Assembly: GCA_019649035.1 (NCBI GenBank)
Contig: BMAT01011347.1
Location: forward strand, 195,734-227,711
DNA: 31,978 nt
Reading direction: 5' to 3'
From: Elysia marginata
Lineage: Eukaryota; Mollusca; Gastropoda; Plakobranchidae
The notes under the pieces were generated by a model. It saw only the letters and a list, made by a program, of their open reading frames with translations. It was not told the origin of the DNA and searched no databases. Shown here piece by piece: positions 1 to 10,578 of the stretch. Every line of letters begins with the position of its first letter. Within the stretch, counting starts at the first letter, position 1. The position numbers and the translations under genes are program-made.

Positions 1-1491
1 TTAAAATGAGGTATGATTTTGAAGAGGTGAGGGTGGTGGTGTGAAGTTCGAGTTTTGAAGAGGCACTGGTGCTCTGGACAAAATTGCTTGTTCAAAGATA
101 TTGTTAAAAAGGAATCATGGTGCTACATGTTACTGAGTTATGCGCGACTCTATGTCATTGATGCTTGTGGTCAGTGCATAGGGATGCGCATGTATGCACT
201 CACATGCTTACAATAAGACAACTGCATAGGAGTGACCCCGCCATCAGAAACAGAGTGTGGCCTTTTTATGCTCGGAGTGTTCTGGTGGTAGAGATGCAGA
301 AGCCTCCTATCTGCATCTAAGGGTGCCTATGCAGTCATTTTATTGTTTGTTGAAATGGTCCCATATCATGTTCTGTTAGGTGCAGGCCTACATGTATATA
401 TTAGGACCTGAAATTCGTTAATGACAGCACTGTGTAGATTGAATGGATGGTAAAGCCTGGTCAATCTAGATCTAGTCCTACATGTATACATGTGTATTTG
501 GGAAATGTCAGAATCGTATTATAACAGAATGATATCATTGAAGTGACTATGTAGCCTAGTTTAACAATGTAAATCATCTCTCATACAATGAGAAGCTTTT
601 TCTTAAACTTCAATTGTAGACTTTTTTCACTTTTAAAAATTCAAAATATGTATTTTAAAAAGCCTTATATGTCCGTAGTTTGAGCTAGCATACCACCTCT
701 AACTGTTTTAACATATTTTTGGTCAGGGTTTAACCTTTATTACACCAAAGCAAGTCAATTTGCTTGTATAAATTTTTTTAAGGGCTATTAAATCTGAATG
801 TCTTAGGATTGTGTAGGTTGACCCCCACCTAGATCTAAATATTTTTCATTTCCATTTTTCAAATTAGGTCGTTTAGATACTAAATGGACGTATATTATGA
901 AATTTCATTTTTTATCTGGGGTCTATGCGCCTTCAATCCACACATTTTTTACAATGAATAATCTCAGCCTCTTTAAAAAACTACACCGTTGATCGGCTGG
1001 TGGTCCTGGAATTTGAGAATTGGTCCTTGAAAAGTCCTGGAAAAGTACTTGAATTTCTTTCTTGACAAGGTGCAAGAACCCTGAATCAGTAATTTTTTAT
1101 TTCAGTTGAGGCACACATGAGCACATTTAAAACGGCGCTTAGAAATTTGCACTTTCATCAGTTTGCTTCATGAGGGTTCTTGATAGGTGTATTCTACTGA
1201 ATTAACTTTCACATTTATTTCAGACCAAAACTTTTGTGGTTAGCCTCAATGAAATTGATTGACATTGTTTTTTTAAAAAAACATTTTGACAAATAAGCTA
1301 AAGAATTACGTAACTAATTTATTTTTTGGTTTATAGGCAACATGTTTTTTAAGCTCTTGTAAATGTAGAATATTTAAGAAATTGTTGCCTGAAATGATAA
1401 CAATTGTAAATATATATAACAGTTAATAGTATGTCACTTTAATTTTGTTAAATCCCCCTTTTTAAATGAATTCTTTTTTACCCTAATGCAG
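1..1491 (+). other. POLE: POLE intron (3' part), no exon seen
   Basis: This stretch precedes the first visible POLE exon and ends in a splice acceptor (…aatgcag, AG at 1490-1491). I searched it for the preceding exon, which in human POLE encodes the segment just before the matching MIVSAY residues, and found nothing similar, so the intron is longer than 1.4 kb. It is AT-rich and contains no convincing open frame. The only recognisable piece is a possible transposon end near 960-1085. One TAGATCTA palindrome lies at 467-474 and another at 830-837. Confidence 0.75.
960..1085 (-). repeat. Possible DNA-transposon/MITE end
   Basis: On the minus strand the segment starts CAGGGTTCTTGCACC (about 1085 downward) and is followed by alternating phrases such as AAGTCCTGGAAAAG and GGTCCTTGAAAAG. 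Repeats with a CAGGG terminus and 'tccttgaaaag' phrases are widespread in animal genomes and I recognise the style, but I found neither a matching opposite end nor a target duplication. The superfamily is not assigned. Confidence 0.3.
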
Positions 1492-4400
1492 ATGCTGATT
1501 GCTGGCTACATTTTAGCAGTGTACAAAAAGATCCACGAGGATTCTAAACTTACCCCAGGAAATACTCCAATAAAAAGAAAGTCTGAAAGCCAGACCCAGG
1601 TATGTTGACAATAAAGTCATGGGCACTTGCTTTTATCATTATAAACCATTTTTTTCTGCTAAGAGATATGAATTTAGGCAAATCTGGCCAATACAAAGAT
1701 ATTCTAATTTTTGTGAAAAAAAAAAAACCAAAAAAAAACCAAAAACAACTTATTGTTTTAACTCCTGGGCAACTGCCACTCATTGAGATGGTATTCTCAA
1801 TTTCCCAGTTTTTTTTTCTTCCATAATCTGAAAGTTATTTATTTATATTTTGTTATTTTACACTGTATTAATAATCCCTTTTATAATTTTGTCTTTGTTA
1901 CTTAGGGTAACTGTATCGCCACTTAATGCCATAACAGACCAGTACATTTGAAAGCCACTTTTAACCCATATGCAGGGTGTTGCGGGCACATATCACAAAA
2001 TCAAACCTTGCCTGTAGCTGGGTACCCATTTTACAGGTGGGCGGATTGGGGAAAGTTAGGCCAAATTGCTTTCCCAAGGCAATTGCAACACAGCATGGTC
2101 GGCAATCAAACCTGCAACTGCCGGGTCACGAGTCCTATGCGCCAAACACTCTGCCACGGTGCCCCTGAAGCTATACTCAAGTTTTTGTACCATACTGTTT
2201 AATGGCATGGAATACTGTCCATTGTTTTTTTCTTTTCTTTTTTTTTATGAGCACTTTATGGTGACTGTACTAAAAAATTGAATTACTAGTGCTTTAGTTT
2301 AAATCAATATCATTGTAAGTGCCAGAATTTGAGTGCATCTACATGGTTAAAATATATTTTTAATTGATAGAGTCCGAAGGTGCCAAATGACTTTACTACT
2401 CCTTAGATTTGAATTAAAATGCCAATTTTATTTTTAGAGTTCTTTGCAGCCAAATTATTTAAAGACCATCATGTTATGTATCCAAATGTATGTGATTCAA
2501 TAAAGATTAAGATAATTTATGCGTTGTCCTTAGATCTAAATTTAGACAGAGCCGGTGGCAGCAGCTCTTGGGACTTTTTTGTTGACAGCCGAGCGGCTGT
2601 GAGCGGCTCATGGGACTCAATCAGTTAAAACCTGATTTTTTTTTGTCTCAATCGTATTGATTTTACATTTTTGGGAAATGGCAGGTCTGCCCCTGAGAGG
2701 TGGTAAATGATTAGAAAGCCACATAATGTTTTTTTTAACCGAGCAAAGACTATTTAGTCTTTCATCAAAAGCTTGAAATCATTTTGTGAACATCATCAAT
2801 AAAAACTACTAAACAATATCAGTTTTCTTGTTGGCCAATAATTTTACTGTAGTAAGTATCAAACTGAAACTGACAATCAATACCTTTTTTGCATTGTTTT
2901 GCTGTTTTTTATAGTAAACTTTGTGGCCCAGTCATAGATTAGAACAAAAACTTCTCTCTTATCTTTTCTCCCTCTAATATAGCCTGCAGCAGATGTAACA
3001 ACGTTGCCATCCATAGTGGCTTTCTCGCAAAAATTGATCCAGGAAGATTTTTCTCAGCACATGTTTGCGTGAGTTTCTTAACCTAAAATCATAAGTATGG
3101 TGATAACATAAAATGGAATGTTTTGAGGCAAAACCAGGTATCGAATTATTTGTAGTGTGGAAAACTAATACATCCGACAATCGATATGGCTTAAAATGAA
3201 TCTGGCTAGCTTGATTAAATCAAGATTTATATAGGGGGGAAAAAGGATTTTTCTTGAAATTACCTGTGCCGATATAGGCGATAGATGTCTCATTTTGTTG
3301 TTCCTTTAGTTTTTTTATCATTAAAAAAAAAGTCTCTCATTAAGTCAAACTCTAAGCAATGTATATTTAAATTTCTTTAATCAATTTTTTTAGGATGCAA
3401 CATTTCTTATCGGCCTGTGCGTTTTTAAAAAATCTTGCTAGTCCAAAAGCAGTTTGTTTGAGCAGAAAATGTTGTGCTTCATAAAAAAGTATGCTTACCA
3501 TTAATGATACTTGTGTTATCTTTCAGGCTAACCCAAAAAGTGAAGAAGAAACTTCCAATATCTCATAAACAGTCCGAGGAAGAGGACATTTTCCCCCAGT
3601 TGCCAGGTTCTCACCTGAAGCTGTCTAATCCAGCGTTGGAGTTTGTCAAGACAATCTGTGAGGTCAGTACTGGCTTTCTGAGACTTTTCAACCTGTTGTT
3701 GGGCTTGTCTTTTAATACAAAAAAAAATCCTAACTTATATTATCCTGATCTCTGATACTCTATCTTTTAAGTTTAAATGTTGAATTTTCTTAACAGGCGG
3801 GTAAGTCCTAGGTGGAATTGACTAACAACAATCATCAAAAATGTGTAATTACAGAATTTGATCTGTAAAACTTACTTTAAATTCCTAGATTTTAAGTCTA
3901 CTTGTTAATTGGGTTTTATATTTACATATGTAAATGTCTACAACCAATGTTATACACATGAATAACAAATAACAGGAATTTCTGTATTGGTTTCTTAATC
4001 TAACGAGAAATATCAGATGTATGCCTTTATCATGTTTCCTTCAACAATCATAAGATACAATGTAGATAAAAGCCTTGTGCAAAATTGACTCTCATCTCTA
4101 ATTTGCTTTTGTGCATCTCTGCAGGTTTTGAGTCTGGACAGCAACATATCCATTCAAGTAAAAAAACTGAAACGCGATTTGCTCAAGCTGGTGGGCCTGG
4201 GAGAATTTTCTGCTGAGGCAACGTTTATCAACCCTTGCCTGTCCTTTGTTTTGCCCGAGGTGGGAGGAAAAAGATGTGAATTGTTTTAATATCTGAAAGG
4301 TTAACATAAGGTTTTACACTTATTCATTTTTTTTAGAACTTTCTAATTTATAAGAATGAAGAACCTTTTTAGCATGCACCATCTGCGATTTTTTAAATAT

Positions 4401-7400
4401 TTTTACCTGCTTGAACAAATTGTCTAGATACAAGTTGCAAAGTAAAGTAGTAGGCAATTAAGTTGCATTAATACGCTTTTGTTAAAAAGAGGAGATAGCA
4501 ATTAAAGTTGGAAAATCAGAATGAGCTTGCACAAGGCCTGTGAAGAATTTTGTTGATCAATTGCTTTAAAAGTTGTACCCTTTCAGAGGGCAGATATGAC
4601 CCCACCCACAACTCTGCAGACAAAGCTGTATGGCTATGTCAGTGACCTGCTAGGAGTTTTCATATATAAAAAAAAGGACTGACCAGTATTAGTTTTAGAT
4701 ATAAAGGAGAACAATCAGAAAAATAACTCAAAACTTTAAAAAAATTTTTGGTACAGACACTTACAACTGATGAAATAAAGATGATTTGGGTTTCTGTAAA
4801 ATCTTACATGCTTTGGAACATAGAATTAGGGTCACAAAGACTTAATTTCTCACACTAAAGAGAATCATGAAAATGAATTTGTGCTCATTTTAGCATTGAT
4901 TTCTCCAACATGTTTGATGTTTCACTTTTCTCAATTGTATCTGCCATCAGATTATCTGTAAAAGCTGTAGCCAGACAAGAGATTTGGACCTTTGCAGAGA
5001 TGCCTTTGTGGAAAGAAATGGAGAGAGAGGGTATGGTTCTAGTGAACAGACTCTTTGGTGGAGTTATAGCTGGCTGATATTTTAACAATAAAGAGAATTT
5101 AAGAAGTAAATGTCTCACGTCCAGGGTAAACCAGTCTAGTGTCGCAGTTTTGACTTATCTAAGCGTTGTATTTTGAACAAGACATTTTTCTAAGCTTCCT
5201 TGTGTAACTCTCTTTTTCTTCTAAAATTATCAATGTAATGAAGGAAGATATTAAGTCTTTCCAACCTAATGCGATAGGATGCGATATAGGGCATTCCGAC
5301 CTAATGCGATAGGATGCGACATAGGGCATTCCAACCTAATGCGATAGAATGCGGTATTGCCGCCATACTGTTTTCCGTTGCCCCATAGCAACGAATTCTC
5401 GTCATTGCCGAGACTACCGTGTTGCTTATTTAAAACGAGGCTGAATGGAACTCTCTAGTGCAAAAAACCGCATAATTTTAGGTCTTTCCGTTTAGGAATG
5501 AGAGAAAGTGAAACCAGCCCTTCATTCTTGCACTGAACTCAGTCAAGCACTCCTGTTGTCTCACTGACTTTCAAGCTTTCTCTGCATCAAAATGACATTT
5601 GAATTTTTGCAATCGCTAACGATTGATAGCAATCTGGACGGGAATGAAGAGTCTGATATTGAAGTAGGAGAAATGGACGAGGAGGAGGATGAATTTGAGC
5701 CTAAACCTAGCTCTAGCTCTAGCTCCAGCCTAGACCAGCATCCACCCCAAGTCCAGACGTGGATCTAGATCCAGCTGTCGAAGAATGGAGTGACACCCTC
5801 GTCGATTTTGCGGACGATTTGGCTGAATTTACAGAATTTGTAGGTCCAGTACACGGTCTTCCCACTGACAGCTTACCTCTAGATTACTTCCAGCTGTTCT
5901 TCCCCGTTACCCTGCTTCAAACCTTTGTTGCCGTAACAAACCGATACGCAAACCAACAGCAAGCTTTGAAGGGCTTAGATGTCTACTGGAAGCCTGTAAA
6001 CCTAAGGGCTAACAAAATTTTCCCAGATTAGCAATTCTTTCTCAACTTTTCTTTTGGTGGGCACCCTTCCCACTTCCAGATTCCCCCCCTCTTTGTTTTG
6101 ATAAATTTCAATACTTTTCGCTGCACACATAAACTAATTTTTACACCGCTACTATGAAGTAAAAATATATTCAACATAATATTTTTCTGAAAGGTTATTA
6201 TTTCTTCTTTTCATTTCTGTATAATTCAAACACAAAAAATAGATTCTCAAAACAAAAAAACAACAGAAAACAAGACACAAGTGATAGGATTTGCAGAAAA
6301 TTTTTATTTTTTTCATTTTTGACATTTTTTTTCACCACTATATTTTATTAAAAGCACACACACATATATATATATATTTAGAAAGCCTATTCATTTCTCT
6401 ATCTACTAGTATTTTTTTTAATAATAAAAAAATATTTCAACATTGAAAAAAAAGCAAAAAAAAATAAAATTTGTTGATTAGAGTTACTTCCCTTACCCTA
6501 GACATCGAGGGTAGTGTTCTAAATATAGCTTAGGCATTGAGGGGGTAAAATCCAGTGGTCCCTAGGTTGGAAAGACTTAAAATTTATATTGATTTAAAAT
6601 ATAGAGAAAAAGAAAAGAGAAAAACAAGACCTTCCATTCAATGTCGGTTTTGTCAAAATGGGAATACCCTACTTCAGACTCATTCATCCTGGTCGTGAGA
6701 CAAATATGTCTTCAGACTGGTACAAATAAGTTGAGTGTTGTAAATTCTAGTTTTAGAAAACAATGTTGAAAAGTCAAGTTTATTTTCTTTCATTTTTTTT
6801 CCAATATTTTAAAGCAACAAAAGGGACGATATCTTTCACACAAAATATTGATAATTTTATGCATTTAAACTCTGGAGGCTCAGAAAAAATTGATTGTTGA
6901 AAATATATTGACACCTTGGAGTGTGAATATTGCAACGTCTGACTCAATTTGAAGATCATGCATCGCAAAGAAACTTTCAGCATTGGAGGCTTTTTATAAG
7001 TGGCTAAACGAAGTTGATGACTTTGGAGGGAAAAAAATCTTGAACTTTTCTCTTTCATTTTAACATCAAAACTGAGATTGTTTGCACCATTGATGTAACT
7101 CCAATGTGTTGTGGTAAATAATGGAATGGGTGTAAAAAACTGTGCTTTAAATACATATACATTGTAATTTAAAATATCTAGCCTGAATGTATGTTGGTCA
7201 GTTGAAGCTCAAAAGGCTAATTTTGAAGTTGTATTGGCTTCTTTATCATTTATAATTTAAGTTGGAAGGCAAGTTTGTGGAAATGGAAACGTTTTATTTC
7301 CTCCTAACATTTATGCCCCAAATATACATGCAAAAATTGTAGAGGTATGCAAGCTTTCTCATCAAAGCGAAACCTATACTTCTGGGGGAAAAAAAGGGAA

Positions 7401-8812
7401 GGTAAAAGAGTTAATGTGTTTGCAATGATTATTATGTACAGAATCATAATTTTGCAAAAATTTTGTGCTTTTATGAAACTATGAGACCAGCTCAATGCTT
7501 TCATCAAAAGAAAATACATAATGTATATTATGTGAGAAAATTTTATTAATTTCATTGACCATTTATTCCTAAATTATTTTACTCTTTATCTGTAACCAGA
7601 TCATGGTTGTGCCCTCAGTGCCAGACGGAATATGATTTCTCAGAAATTGAGCAGAAGCTGGTGGATGCTCTTCAGAGAAAATCTATGGCTTTTGTGTTAC
7701 AAGATCTTGTATGCAGAAAGTGTTCCGGGGTAAATAAATCCTGACCGTTCTTACATTGGTATATATTAGAAAAATATGGGTAAAATCATTTTAATTGTAT
7801 CACTTTGTAAAACATTGACAAAAATGAAACAAGACACTTTTCCTACCAAACAAGTTTGGCGACACAGATAAAATATATACAAGGGACCTAAAACTGCAGC
7901 TTCATAAATCCTGAACGTTGATAAGAATTTGTCATCCTTATCCTAAACTGATTTTGTGGTTTACTTTCAACCTTCTAGGTAAAGGATTCCAATATGCCCC
8001 TTCACTGCACATGTGCAGGAGAGTTCAAGTACACCTTTGACTTCGAGGACTTTGGCAAGCAGCTTGTAACTCTTCAAGGAATAGCCAGGTTAATCTTGAA
8101 GTTTTTTCTCTCTCTTTATATAATAAGTACTGTCCAACTAAGAATAACATGAAGGTTAAGAAATGGGAAAAATGTTGCTTTTATGCAACTCAAGATTTTT
8201 GCATGTATCAATTCTGAGGGACTACTTATGCTTTACTGTAAGTATTTGACTTTTATGTTTTTTATGGACTATTGCTGGATTATTTTGTTTTTACTTTCTA
8301 AATATCAAACTGTTTTGGTTTGATTAGCCTTCTAAATCTTAAGAACCCAGAAAAGTTGTTCTAAAACTTGTAATTGCAGTTTCTAAATTTATCAAGTATA
8401 AAGAAAAACGTTTGTTTCCTTTTCATAGAGTTTGATAATTAACAGCTGGTGGTCATTCGACAATATTGAGTTGTGAATTTCTGCATGTATTATATAATAA
8501 ACAACTCAGAACTTAAGATTTTAAGCTAGTTATATATTACTGCTTTCCAAACATAATTCATTTAACTTTGGAAGGTGCAAGAATAGATCAGATTGATGTT
8601 GTACCTTGTTGATAGAGTTCAGTTGGCCTTTTTTTCTTTCATTCAGGACTCTTTGAATAATCCTTAGGTTGAACTGATTACAACGGAATTATTTTATTTT
8701 TACTATATTTTCTCTTCATTTCAGACACTACAAAATGACTCTGCTCGAGGAAACAATTGAGTGGCTTGTTCAAATGAATCCAGGACTGGAGAGCCTCGCG
8801 TCAAAGTCATGA
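1492..8812 (+). CDS. POLE: DNA polymerase epsilon catalytic subunit, C-terminal part (8 exons)
   Basis: This is the 3' end of the gene for the leading-strand replicative polymerase. The coding exons are 1492-1599, 2983-3068, 3527-3662, 4125-4259, 4951-5030, 7600-7729, 7979-8088 and 8725-8812 (TGA). All junctions are GT-AG and the phases agree, giving 290 residues. Segments match the human C-terminus as I recall it: [11 protein letters not shown] (human MIVSAYIVAVY), [40 protein letters not shown] and LLEETIEWL. The zinc-binding region is complete: site A uses CKSC and CPQC, site B uses CRKC and CTC. This tail binds the accessory subunits (POLE2) and anchors the enzyme to the CMG helicase; the polymerase and exonuclease domains lie upstream of the window. 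The C-terminus ends LASKS, a little longer than in human. A third cysteine of the human site-A stretch (CRSCNFC) is replaced by threonine here, but it is not one of the usual eight ligands. Several small spurious frames overlap these exons. Confidence 0.97.
1877..2165 (-). repeat. tRNA-derived SINE, copy A (in POLE intron)
   Basis: Read on the minus strand, the element begins at about 2165 with a tRNA-like head: GTGGCAGAGTGTTTGGC resembles a pol III A box and GCAGGTTTGATTGCC a B box. A conserved core follows (TTGCCTTGGGAAAGCAATT, then ATGGGTACCCAGCTACAGGC). The 3' part contains GGGTTAAAAGTGGCTTTCAA and ends near AAGTAACAAAGACAAAATT. The same order and wording recur at 30862-31168 on the + strand, proving a dispersed family of about 300 bp. 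Short peptide-like frames here come from the SINE and are not genes. Confidence 0.88.
5265..5357 (+). repeat. Subterminal direct repeats of the piggyBac element
   Basis: A unit of about 35 bp (ACCTAATGCGATAGGATGCG, then a 'atagggcattcc' spacer) occurs nearly 2.7 times in tandem just inside the left inverted repeat; the third copy is partial and diverged. Iterated subterminal repeats are common transposase-binding sites, but that role is inferred here. No matching array is seen at the right end. Confidence 0.8.
5592..6031 (+). pseudogene. piggyBac transposase, N-terminal remnant
   Basis: The first frame starts at the ATG at 5592 and encodes an acidic N-terminus (residues such as [12 protein letters not shown], then a serine run) up to TAG at 5766-5768. 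The homology continues in another frame from about 5735 to the TAG at 6029-6031, with [18 protein letters not shown] and [10 protein letters not shown], the start of the DDE_Tnp_1_7 domain of piggyBac transposases. A frameshift within about 5722-5757 separates the two parts. The catalytic DDD core and the C-terminal cysteine-rich domain are absent. The product could not be an active transposase. Confidence 0.85.
6581..7599 (+). other. POLE: POLE intron remainder, nothing recognised
   Basis: Intronic sequence between the piggyBac insertion and the exon starting at 7600. Only short spurious minus-strand frames rich in Phe, Ser and Lys are present, with no domain signature and no repeat I recognise. 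Confidence 0.6.
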
Positions 8813-9400
8813 ACACCCAACAGTAAAACTTACTCTATTGTAGTCTTATGGTCAAAGAAATCTCCCAGAGACGAATTACTGAGCAAAGTTTCAGAGAATT
8901 AACTGACATCTCCAGACAAACATGACCTCTTGATTGGCTTACCAGGTCATATTGTTGTGCCAAAAGATTATAAAGCGAATGTTACAACTATTGTCAAAAA
9001 CTAAGTATACCCTAAGGGTTTCATGACAAAACGCATTGTATCCATCATTGTTTTTGAGATTTTTTAATGAAGACAATTATTGATAGTCATGCTCTCTTTC
9101 AATAAGAAGCGTCATTTTCCTACATACTGTACAAATTGTACATGTACAGGCAAAAACTGCTATAAAAGTACAAAGACAAGAACGAAAAAAATTTTTTTGT
9201 CCAAGTTAAAAAGAAACTGTTTACAGTAATTAAAGGCTAAACATATGTTGGGATAGTTAAGTGCAGCTGTGTGTCATAAGTGTTTGTAAAATATTCGTGT
9301 TCTGTATCTGAGAAAGTTATACTCTTTTGTTAATTGCTTTGGTTTTCTTTGTTATATACATTAAAGGGTGATGTAAAAATATTCTTTAAAGAGATTGTAT
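8813..9400 (+). other. POLE: POLE 3' UTR
   Basis: AT-rich sequence follows the TGA without any open frame. No AATAAA is present. The best polyadenylation hexamer is ATTAAA at 9360-9365, with an alternative ATTAAA near 9229-9234. Cleavage is therefore inferred at about 9380-9400, just before the first Tigger-like element at 9429. The transcript end is inferred, not seen. Confidence 0.6.
9360..9365 (+). promoter_or_regulatory. POLE: Candidate POLE polyadenylation signal
   Basis: ATTAAA, the commonest variant of the hexamer bound by CPSF, lies 548 nt after the POLE stop codon and directly before the transposon cluster. A second ATTAAA occurs about 130 nt upstream, so the choice is uncertain. 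Confidence 0.45.
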
Positions 9401-9583
9401 TAGTAATGGAACATTTTTTATGTATATACAGTAAAACTCGGGAATAACGAGAACTCATGTTTTTTCTTGAACTCTCGTTATAGCAGGGGTTCTCGTTATT
9501 CCCATAAAAGGGTTTAAAGAGGCTATTCCCATTAAAGGGTTTACAGAGGCTTCACATAGAAGGAGGGTAACAAGTGCCCTACT

Positions 9584-9646
9584 AAATTTTACCATTTCAA
9601 CTTTAGCGTCAATAGTGATGCGCTTTCTTTTGTTTGGAGTAGACAT
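9584..9646 (-). pseudogene. Tigger transposase start, about 21 residues
   Basis: The ATG at 9644-9646 opens a frame MSTPNKRKRITIDAKVEMVK, the usual beginning of pogo/Tigger transposases, leading into the CENP-B-like helix-turn-helix. Homology then stops abruptly and the frame runs into terminal-repeat sequence, where 'NPLMGI' and 'NPFMGI' come from a duplicated 'cccattaaagggttt' phrase. It is an internal-deletion scar, not a gene. Confidence 0.75.
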
Positions 9647-10109
9647 TATTGCAATAAGTTAAATTTGGATGAGACTGAGAAAGATAAAATGTGACTCGCT
9701 TCTTCGATGCTAAGGCGATCAAATGGACTGGAACTAAGTAAGCCCTAGTTATGCACACTCAATCATGACTCATGAGAAGCAATGTGGGTATGGTGTGTGG
9801 CTATGCGTGGGCCAATAGGCAATAAAATTACGACATCGTTACTCTCAATCTCAAGCTCTTCAGTTCGATCAGTTTACACCGCGCGTTGAGGGGGAGGGAG
9901 GTGAGACTGAGACTGTGAGAGGAGCAGTATGTTGCGCCACTGAAAAGGAACAGGTAGGGTGGCATTGGTATCCACAGACCTCGGTGCTCAGCTTGTGAAA
10001 AAAAAAAGGGCATCGTACGAACACACACACACAAGACAAGTGGGGGTGGTGGCAGCGATGGTCACTTGGTTCGCGAGAGCGTGTGCGACAGATCTACAGG
10101 CCTACACTG

Positions 10110-10257
10110 NNNNNNNNNNNNNNNNNNNNNNNNNNNNNNNNNNNNNNNNNNNNNNNNNNNNNNNNNNNNNNNNNNNNNNNNNNNNNNNNNNNNNNNNNNN
10201 NNNNNNNNNNNNNNNNNNNNNNNNNNNNNNNNNNNNNNNNNNNNNNNNNNNNNNNNN
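10110..10257. other. Assembly gap (148 N)
   Basis: A run of 148 undetermined bases lies inside Tigger-like element 1. Every translated frame crossing it (for example those entering from 9959 or 10498) is an artefact. The true length of the missing sequence is unknown. Confidence 0.99.
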
Positions 10258-10495
10258 ATGTACTTTGCTCAATTTTGGTTTGGACTTTGAATGATGCAAC
10301 TGCAACGCCTCCGCCACTTAGCCGCCTCATCGCGCTGGGTTTCTGAACACTGATCTCAATATTACCGAGATTTTTCTGGCTAAGCTGACTTAGGTTCTCG
10401 TTATTCCCAAAATAAATTATAGAGCTCAAATAGAGCGAAAAACGGGGATTTTTATATTTCTCGTTATACCAACAGTTCTCGTTAAAAATGGGTAC

Positions 10496-10498
<3 letters not shown>

Positions 10499-10531
<33 letters not shown>
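10499..10531. repeat. (TA)n microsatellite
   Basis: About 15 uninterrupted TA units directly abut the right end of Tigger-like element 1. The element targets TA, so it may have inserted into a pre-existing TA tract, or the tract may have grown from the target duplication. Confidence 0.95.
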
Positions 10532-10534
<3 letters not shown>

Positions 10535-10578
10535 ATGAATGCAGAAGTTGATAATACCATTGAATTGCTATTTATGTA

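Larger units (their letters stand above)
5251..6580 (+). mobile_element. piggyBac-like element, internally deleted, TTAA-flanked
   Basis: The element lies in the POLE intron between the exons ending at 5030 and starting at 7600. TTAA target duplications are at 5251-5254 and 6577-6580. The terminal inverted repeats are GTCTTTCCAACCTA at the left and its exact complement TAGGTTGGAAAGAC at the right. TTAA target choice is diagnostic of piggyBac. Total length is about 1.3 kb, whereas an autonomous element is usually 2-3 kb. It holds an N-terminal transposase remnant (5592-6031), then AT-rich filler with a short TA microsatellite at 6363-6378. It looks like a non-autonomous deletion derivative. 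Confidence 0.9.
9429..10500 (-). mobile_element. pogo/Tigger-like element 1 (Tc1/mariner superfamily), contains assembly gap
   Basis: The element is flanked by TA on both sides (9427-9428 and 10501-10502). The left end is CAGTAAAACTCGGG followed by AATAACGAGAAC; the right end read inward is CAATGGTACCCATTTTTAAC then GAGAAC. The phrase 'ctcgtta' is iterated at both ends (near 9474, 9493, 10396, 10460 and 10477). A minus-strand remnant of the transposase start lies at 9584-9646, so the coding orientation is minus and nearly the whole transposase has been lost between it and the left end. Positions 10110-10257 are unsequenced. Confidence 0.8.

Noticed and set aside
1948-2281. Three overlapping plus-strand frames of 63-84 residues
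   Set aside because: They lie in SINE copy A; similar peptides appear from copy B at 30851-31051, so they are repeat artefacts.
9959-10498. Several frames of 70-134 residues crossing the N-run
   Set aside because: They are open only because the 148 Ns cannot contain stops, and the flanks are Tigger terminal sequence.
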